Assembly (NCBI GenBank): GCA_963921425.1
Contig: OY992837.1
Location: 13,303,896-13,367,895, forward strand
DNA: 64,000 nt
From: Dryas octopetala
Lineage: Eukaryota; Streptophyta; Magnoliopsida; Rosales; Rosaceae
Direction: 5' to 3'
Below the pieces are notes generated by a model, which saw nothing but the letters and a program-made list of their open reading frames with translations, did no database searches and had not been told where the DNA came from. This document shows, in pieces, positions 1-11,219 of this stretch (position 1 is its first letter; each line of letters starts with the position of its first letter). Both the position numbers and the translations under genes were made by a program.

Positions 1-2505
1 CGGCGACGGTTGCCGGCGATACCAGTCCCAATCTTCTCGTCTCTCCTCCCTCTTCCTCCCCCTGTATTCCACTCGCCATGAAAGCTAGCGTGCACGCCGA
101 ATCGGGTCTAGGCAGACCCGAGCTCCCTCGCCGGAGATCCGCCAGTTCCGACGACGAAGAGGTGTCAAACCGTCATGGATGGCTTCCTCTCGTCATCCCA
201 AGTCCACTGGTGCCCTCAGAAGATTTGGACGACCCCTAAGTCCGTCGTTTCGAAGAAGAGAAGCCGGCGACATCCTCGCCGGTGATCTCTGTCTTCCGGT
301 AGCCATTTCCGTCGAGTCAGGTACTAATATTCTTCTCCTCATTGTACTCTTTAATTCTATGTGTTTGGATTGGACCAATTGTTGATGAATCAAAAAACCC
401 CAAATCGAACCTCATTGTGTGTTTTTGTAACTGGGTATTGTTGTAAATGTGTGTTGCTCCAAAAATGTTTGGCGTGAATGATAATTAGCAAAGATTGAGA
501 AAATTCTATTAGACATTGTGCCATTTCATATAATGTTAAAATTTTAGTGGCGTGCTAGGCTTGTATGGTAGTTGGTGCTATGTTGTGGTCTTCTACATCT
601 CATTTTTGGTGCAATAAAAAAATGACCAAAAGAAAGAACCTATTGCAGCAAAGTTTGTCTAGTAACTACTTTTTTTGAACTAGTTTGTTTTATATGTTAT
701 TATTGATTAAACAGTTTCAGTTCGCGAAACAGTTTCAGTTCGCGAAACAGTTTCAGTTCGTGAAACATGAGTTTTAAATGAATTTTGAATGAAATTATGG
801 TTCTGAAATATGATGAATCAAATTTGCAGGTAGAAACAGATCGAGGCAGTGGCGACTATCGTGTACTCGTCGCGCGTGAGGTGATCGGACGACGTTGTAT
901 TGTTGGCTACTCCTCTCATCTCAATGGCTTGTTGTGTTGTTGTTGTTGTTTTTTTTTTTTATAAGGTTGTTGTGTTCTTTTTAGTGAAACGGAATTTAGT
1001 AAAGGTGTAACTGTTTTAGTGAAGTGTAATTGTTTTAGTATAAGTGTAATTGTTTTTTAATTAAGGTGTAATTGCATTTTAGTCAAGATGTAATTGTTTC
1101 ATCACTTAATTCAGTTTCAGTAAGTGAATTCATAACTGAATTCATAACTGAATTCTTCAATTTAGTGTAACTGAATTTCTGAAATTCAGTTTCAGTATAA
1201 CTGAATTCTTGAAGAGTACTGCTATTTGCACACCATTTTTTTTCTTTTTGCACACCCTTTTTCCATTTTTTCTCATTTCACACCCTCACACCCTTCCCAT
1301 AATTAAATTTTCTCATACACACACCCCTTCCAATTACCATAATATCCCCATTTTATCCAACACACCCCATCAACTCAGAAAAAAAAAAAAAACACCCCAT
1401 CCTCCTCACCGAACCACCTCTCTCCCTCCCCCTCCCCCTCCCTCTTCCCCAGCCCACCCCAACCCAGCCCCGTCACAGCCCACCCCAGCCCCTCACCCGA
1501 CCACCTCCTTCCCTCCCGCACCCTCCCCGCACCACCCTCCTCTCTCTTTCTCTCTCCTCCCCCGCAGCAGCACCTCCTCTCTCTCTCTCCTCCCGTGCGC
1601 AGCATCCGTTCGACACTGGTCCGCCGAAAATGTCACACTCGTTCGGCAGTCATCCGCCGAACGATGTGAGTGTTGTTCGGCAGGTACCCACCGAACATCA
1701 AGGACTCGTTCGGCAAGTACTCGCCGAACTAGCTACTCGAAAATGTCTACTTGGGCCGTTCGGCATTGGAGGGAGAAGGGGAGGGTCGGCGCGTGGCTGG
1801 GCTGCGCTCGGCTGGGCTGGGTTGGGTTGGGCGCGGGGCGGGGTGGGCTGGGGTTATCGTCAGAGAGAAAAGCCAGAGAGAGGAGAGAGAAGCCGGAGAT
1901 GGAGGAGAAGTTGGGCGCAGGGCTGGGATGGGGGGTTCGGCGCGGGGCAAGGCTGGGGGGTTCGGCGCAAGGCAGAGCTGGGCTGGGAGGGCCGAGGTTG
2001 TCGTCGCCGGAGAGAAAAACCAGAGAGAGGAGGGGAGGGCTGGGGCGGGGCTGGGTTGGGCTGTGACGGGGAGAGATGGTAGAGAGAGGGAAGGAGAGAT
2101 AGAGGGGATGGGGTTTTGGGTAATTTTGTTTTAGGTGTTTTTTGTCATTTCACAAATTAAAATTTTGGGGTGTGCAAAAAGAAATTTAGGGGTGTGCAAA
2201 TAGCAGCCCTCTTCTTGAAATTCAGTTTTAGTGTAATGAAATTCAATTTCAGTGTTTGATTTTAGTTTTAGCGAAATATTGAGTTTTAGCAAAAACTTCA
2301 ATTCTAAAAAAAAAAAAAAAAAAAAAAGTTTCACCAAAATTCAGTTACAGTGACGTCAGCACGTGTCAGCATGCGTCAGCGCGCGTCAGAAGGGTAATTT
2401 AGGATTATAAGTTATAGGGGGTTTTGAAAGAGTTTCTAGATGGGTGGGGGTTTAGGCAAATTTTTTTTGGTGATTAGGGGGTTTAAAATTAGGCACTAAA
2501 AAAAT
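1..2505. repeat. Dispersed repeat A, copy 1 (left end outside window)
   Basis: Several blocks recur in the same order at about 3,480-4,960: 117-175 matches 3,517-3,575, 690-905 matches 4,035-4,200, 960-1,213 matches 4,425-4,650, and 2,212-2,505 matches about 4,670-4,960. The right part is full of TTCAGTTT / AACTGAA words and ends in a poly-A stretch followed by a run of GTCAG words. No conserved protein is visible in the open frames. The element class is unknown; a non-autonomous transposon or a duplicated gene-like leader are both possible. This copy is interrupted by the insertion at 1,214-2,211. Confidence 0.6.
1214..2211. mobile_element. hAT-like non-autonomous element, 998 bp
   Basis: The ends are inverted: the left arm carries GCTATTTGCACACC from 1,221 and the right arm ends with its reverse complement. 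The element is flanked by the 8 bp direct repeat TTCTTGAA at 1,206-1,213 and 2,212-2,219. The uninterrupted sister repeat near 4,660-4,680 has the sequence once, so the empty site is visible in the same window. An 8 bp duplication is typical of hAT elements. The inside is GC-rich with CT tracts and an array of GTTCGGC/GCCGAAC hairpins (1,608-1,729). The long open frames across it are low-complexity translations and are not called as genes. Confidence 0.75.
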
Positions 2506-2802
2506 TTCTAATAGTAATATGGGAATGAAAAACAGTTTTGAGTGGTAAATCATGAAATAAGGCTAAAAGATATTGCTCTTTGCCTGTCGTTTCTCCCTAA
2601 CTTGTTTTTTGTTTCTTCTAAACCTTTTATTGTCAGATATTGTTATAAGTCGAATAATTAAAAAGTATTTTAGTCGATCGTGGGAACATGATTTTTATCT
2701 GCACCTATCTGCAGAATGAGAAAGTCTAATAAACTCATATTGTGTATAATTTAAAGAAATATTATGAAAGCAGGGGAAAAACATGCGCGATCATAAGAAA
2801 AG

Positions 2803-3222
2803 GATCAAATACAAGCAGGATTACAACTACTCATGAATTGGATACATGTACATAAAATATATAAGAAAAAAGGAAAAGATTTTGTACCTTATTAGGGCAC
2901 AAGACCTATGTGCCCTAATCTGATGTGACAAATACACATTACTATTTATTTTCTACATTAAAATTAAGATCCATTGATTTTAATGTTAATAATTATAAAC
3001 CCCCTAGTTAGAGATCAAATACAAGCATGATTACAACTACTCATGAATTGGATACATGTACATAAAATATATAAGAAAAAAGGAAAAGATTTTGTACCTT
3101 CTTAGGGCACAAGACCTATGTGCCCTAATCTGATGTGACAAATACACATTACTATTTATTTTCTACATTAAAATTAAGGTCCATTGATTTTAATGTTAAT
3201 AATTATAAACCCCCTAGTTAGA
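2803..3222. repeat. Tandem duplication, 2 x 210 bp
   Basis: 2,803-3,012 is repeated almost exactly at 3,013-3,222; I noticed only a few substitutions. Each unit contains a perfect inverted repeat of TTAGGGCAC with its complement GTGCCCTAA around a 9 nt loop. No coding potential is seen. The duplication sits directly left of repeat A copy 2. Confidence 0.85.
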
Positions 3223-3394
3223 GATAAAATCTCTCATAACCTCCACCCAAAATCTACCTCTCCTATAACCCCCAATCTTACACTTAATATTTTCCTAAAC
3301 CCCCTAGTCAACTAATACCCAACCAAGTTTGACTCTCCATCTTTTAATTTTCTAGTTTTACCCCTTTTTTTAGTTTTCATTTTCAATTTATGGG

Positions 3395-3395
3395 T

Positions 3396-3430
<35 letters not shown>
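3395..3430. repeat. (CT)n microsatellite
   Basis: A CT dinucleotide run of about 36 bp lies in repeat A copy 2. Confidence 0.9.
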
Positions 3431-3433
<3 letters not shown>

Positions 3434-3479
3434 ATCTGGTGCCTCTCTCCTTCATCTTCCTCTCCTTGCCCTCCACTCT

Positions 3480-4960
3480 CCGCGAAACATAACATCGACG
3501 CCAGATCGGTCTAGACAAACCCGAGCTCCCTCGCCGGCGATCCGTCAATTCCGGCGACGACGAGGTGTCGAACCGGTTGGGTTCTTCTCACCTCTTCCTC
3601 CTCTATCTATCCATGGCCTTTTCTTTCCCATAAAATCCACAGAAACCCAAATGCAGCCCGAAGTCCGATCATCATCTCCGGCGGTGACTTCGCGATCCGG
3701 CGACGTCGCAGCCGCTCTCCACTTCCAGAAGCTTCCTCTCGACGTGGTGAGTGTGAAGGTGGTCTCCGATTCTCCAACTGACCACCGTGGACGGCGAATC
3801 GGCGGCGGATTGAAGTGGTTCCGGTCTCATTCTTCTCCCCTTGACAGTCTCTCTCTACTGGTCTACAAATTTTGGTTCAATTGCATTGAATTTCAAAAGC
3901 CCTAATTTGAAATTGATTTGTGAATCTGTTTGTGAAATGTATAATTTGTGAATCTGTTTTAATTGAATTTGTTATTAATCGGATAGAAATGTGGGTTTTT
4001 TAATTGATTTATAAGTATATACAAATTTACTTCATTTATTGATTAAACAGTTTCAGTTCGTGAAACATGAGTTTTAAATGAATTTTGAATGAAATTATGG
4101 TTCTGAAATATGATGAATCAAACTTGTAGGTAGAAACAGATCGAGGCAGTGGCGACTGTCGTGTACTCATCGCGCGTGAGGTGATCGGACGACGTTGTCT
4201 AGGGTTTCAGTTTCACTAAATTCAATTTCACTGAATTCAGTTTCAGTGCATTCAGTGAACTGAATTTGAATTTAATGAATGCAATGAAACTGAATACATT
4301 GAAATTGAATTCAGACTGAAACTGAATTTAGTCTAAAGTTGTTTGATAGGCTCACATCGATGGCTTGCTGTGTTGGCTACTTCTCTCATCTCGATGGCTT
4401 GTTGTATTGTTGTTTTTTTTTTGGATAAGGTTGCTGTGTTCTTTTTAGTGAAACAGAATTCAGTAAAGGTGTAACTGTTTTAGTGAAGTGTAATTGTTTT
4501 AGTGAAGATGTAATTGTTTTTTAATTAAGGTGTAATTGCATTTTAGTCAAGGTGTAATTGTTTCATCACTTAATTCAGTTTCAGTAAGTGAATTTATAAC
4601 TGAATTCTTCAATTTAGTGTAACTGAATTTCTGAAATTCAGTTTCAGTGTAATTGAATTCTTGAAATTCAGTTTTAGTGTAACTGAATTCTTGAAATTCA
4701 GTTTTAGTGTAATGAAATTCAATTTCAGTGTTTGAAATTAGTTTTAGCGAAATATTGAGTTTTAGCAAAAACTTCAATTCCAGAAAAAAAAAAAAAAACA
4801 GTTTCACCAAAATTCAGTTACAGTGATGTCAGCGTGCGTCAGAGTGCGTCAGAAGAGTAATTTAAGATTATAAGTTATAGGGGGTTTTGAAAGAGTTTCT
4901 AGATAGGTGGGGGTTTAGGCAAATTTTTTAGGTGATTAGGGGGTTTAAAATTAGACACTA
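3480..4960. repeat. Dispersed repeat A, copy 2
   Basis: This copy has the same block order as copy 1 but lacks the 998 bp hAT-like insertion, and it has an extra TTCAGTTTCA-rich stretch at about 4,200-4,345. The open frame at 3,390-3,905 starts in CT repeats and shows no recognisable domain, so it is not called as a gene. Left and right limits are approximate. Confidence 0.55.
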
Positions 4961-5753
4961 TTGATTTTAACTACTAAATTTCATTAACTTTTTTGTTTAG
5001 GTACCAAAATTAAATAGCATTTTAGATTAGGTACTAGTTGAAAAGTCAAACAAAATAATAAAGTAAAAGGTATTAAAATTTACAAATATTACATCACATG
5101 CCACTACAATAAAAAAATAAAAATAATATTACATCAATTTATACTATATTGTTTAAAAAAAAAAAAATCAATTCAGTCACAACTTAACTGTGACTGTTTT
5201 GATAATTGAAAGAGACAACTCACACCACTATATTATGTATTATTTTGAGTAAAAATATTGTTTTGATCTCTATTTATACTATATTGTAGTATAATTTTTC
5301 TAAAAATAATTCAATTAAGTCACAACTTAACTGTGATTGTCTCACAACTTTGATGTGACTGTCGTTCAGTCACAAGTAAATTTGAAGTTGTGAGTGTCGT
5401 ATAGTCACAACCAAATGTGAAGTTGAGACTACATTAGCAAATTTTCAAGATAATATAAAAGCCTCAAGGGCAATTTTGTCAAAACCTTATAAATTTTAAC
5501 TAACACCCATCATATGTGGGCCAAAGGACAAAAATGTCAAATGAAAAAGGCTCAAATCAAAGGCGCCAATATATTTGTGACCTAATCTAAAAAATTACAT
5601 TTAAATTTAGTAGTTCAATTGAAATATTATATGATCTTCATGCTATATCAAAAAATTATTAAAATTTGGTATTTAATCCTAATTTTTTATTAAAATTATC
5701 ATTATTGTAAAACGACTATTTTATCCAATTCAATTTTAATTCAACTTAATTAA
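4961..5753. other. AT-rich intergenic stretch
   Basis: I see no gene, RNA gene or bounded element here. Short related motifs with GTCACAACTT recur around 5,170-5,415, which suggests an old degraded repeat. Confidence 0.5.
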
Positions 5754-5763
5754 TAAATATCAA

Positions 5764-6164
5764 CAGGCTCCTTCTATTGAGGTATACCTCAACTTATTTA
5801 TGTTGAGGTCTGACCTTGTTAGGGCCCACAAGAGTCGTTTTGTGTCGATCCGAACCGTTCACAAGGATCATCTTCATTGATAGATCCTCCTTGCAAAAAA
5901 TTAGCCAAATCGAAAATCATTTGCCTATCTAACTTTGTTCAAACAAATGGACGATTTCATCGAAAATATTTGGTTCGTCCATTTATTTGATCAAAGTTAG
6001 ATAGGCAAATGATTTCCGATTTGGCTAATTTTTTGCATGGACGATCTATCAATGGAGATGTAAAAAATGAACGGTTCGGATTGACACAAAACGACTTGTG
6101 TGGGCCCTAATAGGGTATATCTCAACATAAATAAATTGAGGTATACCTCAATAGAAGGAGCCTG
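5764..6164. mobile_element. Foldback MITE, 401 bp, Mutator-like target duplication
   Basis: The two halves are near-perfect reverse complements over most of the length, starting CAGGCTCCTTCTATTGAGG on the left and ending with its complement. It is flanked by the 10 bp direct repeat TAAATATCAA (5,754-5,763 and 6,165-6,174). Mutator-like elements make 9-10 bp duplications. It has no coding capacity. Words such as GAACGGTTCGGATTG and GGCTAATTTTTTGC also occur inside the 61.3-63.0 kb element, so the families share sequence. Confidence 0.85.
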
Positions 6165-6889
6165 TAAATATCAAATATGTTTGCCTATCTTTTTTAGCCC
6201 TAATTCTTTCAGACCCATGAGATAAAAAACTGAGGCCACTTTGTCGAGCACTCTCAGGAAATTCTAGCTTCTCAACTCCACTTGAAACCAAGGCTAGATG
6301 TAAAGCAACTAAAATTCTGTCTACACTGATCGAATATTCTCAATCATGTTGTACCAAAATATATATATATATATATCCTCAATCATAATCCACACAAGAT
6401 CTAAAGATTTTATGCTAATCTCTCTCTGTATCTTGAATAAGGGGAGATCACTATGAAATTGAAGAAATCTTTTGTATTTTATATATTTTCATGTGATTGA
6501 TCAAAAGAGTTTAATTAAGTTCAAGAATTGTTTAATATTGTTTAATTCCTTAGTAGAATTCAAAAGCAAAAACAATATAAGAACTTCCGTGAATTTGTGG
6601 GAAGATTGATGTGGGGTCGTGGCTGGGAAATAAAGGTTAATGAGTTTGTGCTTGCTTGATTCGAATGATCAGGAGAATATGAAGGGAAACTTTTTCTAAA
6701 AGAGTGGATGAAAGTCTGGCAAGATTTAATTTTTTTTTTTTGGCCAAAAACAAAAGGATTCCATTCAAAAAAGCCACAAAGGCAACAACAAAATAAGGGA
6801 AGCAAACATTTAGAAAATTCAAACAGAACCAAATTAGAAAGCTACAGTAGATAGAATAAAAAAACTAAAAAATCAATCCAGAGGGAGTC

Positions 6890-7100
6890 CATCAGCCACC
6901 AAAACTCCAAGCAAGGAAGATGGGGTGTCTCCACCCAACCCTCTGGGCATATCTTCCTTCTAGATAGCACAACAACTGCATTAGCAATTGACTGGAAAAG
7001 TAATTGTTGAAGAAAACAAGAGTAGAGTAGTGAAGACAAGGCCGGAATACCTCTGTGTCTGTTGCAATAAGAAGAAGCACTTCGCCGGAATACCTCAATT
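6890..7100 (-). pseudogene. Duplicated fragment of an RFL-type PPR gene 5' end
   Basis: On the minus strand this reads SASSYCNRHRGIP followed by a leader-like stretch. It matches SASSSCNRHRGIP at the start of the PPR gene at 15,153-17,135, and about 110 bp of DNA (6,975-7,090 against 16,915-17,025) are clearly alike. The reading frame then ends, and no PPR repeats follow. It is a 5' remnant of a paralogous copy. The foldback at about 7,105-7,310 adjoins it upstream on the minus strand. Confidence 0.65.
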
Positions 7101-7104
7101 TGAT

Positions 7105-7310
7105 TCACGAATTTTTCAAGTTGTACCAAAGCAGTACAAACGTTAACTTCCATCTAAAAATTAACAGAATTGGTCAAAAATGTGATCAACGAAATGAAAT
7201 GCCCCTGAAAATGTGGCCACTTGTTGTGCACATGACCAATTTTTGTTAAATTTTTCGATAGAAGTTAACGTTTGTACTGTTTTGGTACAACTTGAAAAGT
7301 TTGCGGGCCA
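7105..7310. mobile_element. Small foldback element (inverted repeat)
   Basis: TACAAACGTTAACTTC at 7,136 is repeated in inverted form near 7,262-7,280, and the arms extend outward through GTTGTACCAAA. The total is about 200 bp with imperfect arms. No clear target duplication was found, so the limits are approximate. Confidence 0.5.
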
Positions 7311-8240
7311 AATTGACACTTTTTATAATTAGTGAATTAAATTGAGATTCACTGTAAAGTTCATGGACAATTTTTGTAATTAACCCTATATTTTATGTAC
7401 ATTGTTTTTCTACTTCACTAAAATCTCTTTCCTAATTAATCTTTAGTTAAAAAAAAAAACAAAACAAAAAAACAAAAAACCTTAAGATTTTTTTGTTGGT
7501 TAGTGATGTACGTCTTGGAGCTTATTTGACAGTGCTTATGTATGAAGCGCTTTTGTTAAAAGCATATAAATATTTTTTAAAAAAATCAAAGTGTTTGCAA
7601 CTTTTTAAACTTGAGGTACTCAAGGAGTAAAATTTCTGTTTCGAGGAAATTTTCGATTGAATTTTGATTTTGACAAAATTAAAAAAAAATGACGGAATTG
7701 CTATCAAAATACGAAAATTTTAATTAAAACTTGACCATATGTTTATTTAACATATTTTTTACTACATTAATAAAAAACATTGAAGAAACCAAATTATGTA
7801 GTAGGTTTCATGTGATATAAGGTGAATATAATGTGCGCTGGAGGTAAATACTATTTAAAAATGGGTCACTAATTAATAATTATATAAATAACATATCAAA
7901 TTTATTTATCTTACAATATTAAATCATGAATTAAATAAGTATTCAATAAGATGCATTAGGGTTTAGAGTTTAAAAACCATTAAACGAAACCCCAAAAGAG
8001 CCAAACCAAACCCTAAACTCTTTTTTTTCTTTCTAATTGCCCAAAGACCCTAAACCCCAATCAACCATAAACCCTTTTTTTTTTCTTTTTTTTCCTTCCT
8101 TTTTTCCTCCCATGACTTCTTATTCTAGCTGATCTGAGATCTACGCAGTATCACTCTTTGGAAATTGGAAATAACCTAGCCTTTGAGTATATATTACAAG
8201 ATTATTCACCGCAGGCATTACTATTCATTCCCGGCTCTAG
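7311..8240. other. AT-rich intergenic stretch
   Basis: I find no gene, RNA or bounded element. A pyrimidine-rich tract lies at about 8,015-8,110. Confidence 0.4.
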
Positions 8241-8461
8241 GCCATCCTTGGGATTACCCGCTGAGTGCTCTTCAAACCTGAGATTTCAATCGAAAAAGCT
8301 CTGGTTCGATGTCGCCTAAATGAAAAACTTCACTCTCATTTCTCTCTCCCCGACCTCATCTCTCTCTCTTCCCACCCTCATCTCTCTCTTCCACCCGCAC
8401 ACACCAGACCTCATCTCTCTCTTCCACCTGTACACACCGGACCTCATCTCTCTCTTCCAGC

Positions 8462-8467
8462 CACTCA

Positions 8468-8518
<51 letters not shown>
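8462..8518. repeat. (CT)n microsatellite
   Basis: A long CT run lies inside a wider pyrimidine-rich region (8,330-8,520). Open frames on both strands here are low-complexity and not called. Confidence 0.9.
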
Positions 8519-8519
<1 letters not shown>

Positions 8520-8740
8520 CCCCTGCCGCCGAAGCCCACTAAAACTCAGAAATCCCACCCCAAGCCAATATTTTCACTGAAATTTCTAAAATCTTGACGA
8601 AAATATCTTGGTATTTTGATAAAATCTCCCCCTCCTTAAAAAATTAATTTTCCTCTTTGGAGGTACTAACTTGAAAATTGTGGTATAGTTGAGGTACTTA
8701 CGTGTAATTTACTCTAAAAGTAATAACAAAAAAAAAAAAG

Positions 8741-9283
8741 AACAAGGAAGAAGATGCACATCCCAGATCGCACAAGCCACAAACCCAACCCACCTCGCTC
8801 CAACCCATCTCAGGCGGCCTACCCCCGGTGGTAGCCTACCTACCGACGGCGGCCCTACCTGCCAATGCTACCCCACCCTCCCCCTTTCACTCTCTCACTC
8901 TCACTCTCTTTGTGACTGTGTCTCTTTCTCTCTCTGTCCATTCTCTCTCTTCATCGTAACCCACCACTAGAGCAGTGAGGTAGACTGACGAGGTCACTGG
9001 TCTCCAAATCGACCATCAAGCCAGCCTTCCTCACTGCTCCAACATTGGGTTATAGTGAAGAGAGAGAAATATATTAGATAAAAAGAGAAAGAGATAGAGA
9101 GGGAGAGAGAGAAAGAGGAATAGAAGAAGAGATGGAGATGGAGAGAGAGATAGAGAGAAAGAGAAAGAGAAAGAGAAATAGAAAAAGATGGAGAGAGGGG
9201 GAGGGTGGGGCTGCCGCCAGCAGGTAGGGTCGTCAGAGGTGGGTTGGGGCAGGGTGGGGGCGAACTGTCATCTCCCTCTTCTT
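8741..9283. repeat. Imperfect foldback (inverted repeat), about 540 bp
   Basis: The left arm (CCCAACCCACCTC, then CCCACCCTCCCCC, then TCTCTCTTCATCGTAACCC) is mirrored on the right as GGGTTATAGTGAAGAGAGAG, then GGGGAGGGTGGGG, then GGTGGGTTGGGG. The centre is near 8,985-9,020. No target duplication was identified. It is probably a decayed foldback transposon. Confidence 0.5.
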
Positions 9284-9507
9284 TTTTAATTTTTAATATT
9301 AATTTATTTTTAATATTTTTACTCTAAAATATAGGATTCTAAAACACAAAAATTAATTTTTTTTAAGTGAAATGGTCAGACATATCAAAAGACCATTTTA
9401 CCCCTTAAAAATAAGTCATGTGACTGACACAAGGTTTTTTTTAAGGAAATCTTGATAGAGGTTACAGATTATCCCATATTGATACAAATTCTAAATAAGT
9501 GTCATTC

Positions 9508-9643
9508 TGTGGCACTCTGGTGCGGACGCATCCGCACAAAAAAAAGTGCGGACCCTATGTAAAAATATTTTTGGCGAGCGCTCGGTAGTGTAAGTCCGCA
9601 AAAAAAAAAAAAAAGTACAAGCGTCTGCCCTAGAGAAGGATTG
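9508..9643. mobile_element. Small insertion flanked by an 11 bp direct repeat
   Basis: AAGTGTCATTC occurs at 9,497-9,507 and again at 9,644-9,654. The 136 bp between contain the hairpin GTGCGGA-CGCA-TCCGCAC, a second GTGCGGA and an A-rich run. The class is unknown. Confidence 0.4.
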
Positions 9644-9734
9644 AAGTGTCATTCATCCACAAGAATCTAGATATGTATCCTGAAATAAGATCGACTCAAA
9701 TGTGTGTCCTATCTAAAAAAAAATTCCCTTTTCA

Positions 9735-10165
9735 ATATTTTATGAAACACCACTTCTAACAGTATAAGTGGCACCAATCTGTGTCTCCTAACATTTAAAA
9801 TTTGTTTATACCTTCTAAAATGATCAGGAATGTCATCAAATTCATAACGAGATATTAATGAAAATGAAAACAAAACAAGCTGGTTGGGGTGGGGGTATGT
9901 TGAAACAGAGGAATAGAAGACAGAAGCTTCCAGGAAGACACAAACTGATTAATCAGTTTCTCATTTAATGATTACAGAGGCAATAAGCCTTTAAATACAA
10001 TCTAACAGCCACCTATGTAACACGTTACATTCAGTCAACCATATTTCATTACCCTTTGCAGACCATACTATGCATTACCCTTTGCTCATTTTCTTGATTG
10101 GAGCAAGTTCACAATACAAATTTCATCAAAGAGAATACCGGAAATTGACAATATTGAAAATACTA
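9735..10165. repeat. Segment duplicated at 14,171-14,480
   Basis: 9,735-9,890 (AAACACCACTTCTAAC through AACAAAACAAGCTGG) and 10,045-10,165 (CATTACCCTTTGCAGACC onward) recur at 14,179-14,335 and 14,357-14,480. They flank the lectin-kinase pseudogene, which suggests that a repeat or unequal exchange moved the locus. Confidence 0.7.
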
Positions 10166-10179
10166 CATTGACGAAACCC

Positions 10180-10545
10180 TCTCATCACCATGCAAGTGTT
10201 TGACAGGTCTCAGGACCAAATTTCAAAAACAATGGGCAACGGGGGATTGGCCCGGTGGTTGTGTTAGGGAGAAGGCATTGGCATGTGAAAACGGGGAAGG
10301 GTTTCAAAGTTTGAAAGGTTGAAACTACCAGATCAATCATGCCATTCTCTTAGAAAATAAGAGTATGAGTGAGTGTGCGGATCTGAATGCCTTCACAACT
10401 GTTCTTGCACAGCTTATGCTTATGTAAATCTGACAGAAGGAAGTATTGGGAAATGTTTGACATGGTTTGGTGACTTGATGAATCTTGTAGAGAATCACAC
10501 TTTGAGGCACATAATATTTATATTCGTGTTCATGGCTCTGAACCA
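10180..10545 (+). pseudogene. PAN/apple domain fragment of a G-type lectin receptor kinase
   Basis: The frame shows CLHNCSCTAYAYVN and CLTWFGDLMNLVEN, the cysteine-rich PAN/apple segment of S-locus-type receptor kinases. It parallels 11,835-12,182 of the longer pseudogene next door at both DNA and protein level, so it is a second, truncated copy. It has no lectin or kinase part of its own and is not a functional gene. Confidence 0.7.
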
Positions 10546-11219
10546 GGTGAATTCACACAAAAGCTCATGCATTTTGTTTTGTTTCGTACGTCCATCATAT
10601 CACTTTAGGCCTCGTTTGGTTTGCGGATTTGGATTTTTCTAATGAGTATGAGATTTCATTTCCATGTTAATTTGTTAGTGTATCATTATTAAATTGTGTG
10701 ATATATTTATTTCTTTTCTTTTTTTGTTCATCTATAATGTAATCTTTAACTATAATCTGCTAAATGTGATGTTTGACTGTGCCTCGTTTCATTTATCAGA
10801 AATTCTGGTTATGTTAGGCTCGCTCACATTAGAGTCAAGCCGTGATATACAAACTTAATAGCCTAATATGGACTAAGTCACAAGACACAGAGAGACATGG
10901 ACATGCATAACCTTGGATACCCAGCAGTAGTGGATCCGGTGATGGTGTCAACTCATCTTGTCCCAAAAAATTTCTATTACAGTAAATGATAATTTGGACT
11001 TAATAATTGATGATATTGAGGTGCTTTAGAACACATGATGGGCATTTTGAATGGAAGAAACGCAATTATGGTATGAAGGTTCACTAGTTTTAGTGAGCAC
11101 AAATTATAGTTAGCCAATTAATTTTTTAGTTTGAGTCATGAACTTTCTTTCTTCTTTATGTCTATCTGTCTCTGAATAAGGAGGCTCTTTCTTTGTCTTG
11201 TTACGTTACTCTTATCTCT

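Noticed and set aside
1209..2134. Long open frames on both strands rich in Pro/Ser or Gly/Arg
   Set aside because: They are translations of CT-rich and GC-rich DNA inside a hAT-like element, overlap each other in several frames and have no domain.
8251..8270. GGGATTACCCGCTGAGT, identical to the start of plant 25S rRNA
   Set aside because: The match is only about 17 bases; sequence on both sides is not ITS2 or 25S, so no rRNA gene is called.
10605..10800. GGCCTCGTTTGGT, resembling a MITE end
   Set aside because: No matching inverted end or target duplication was found nearby.
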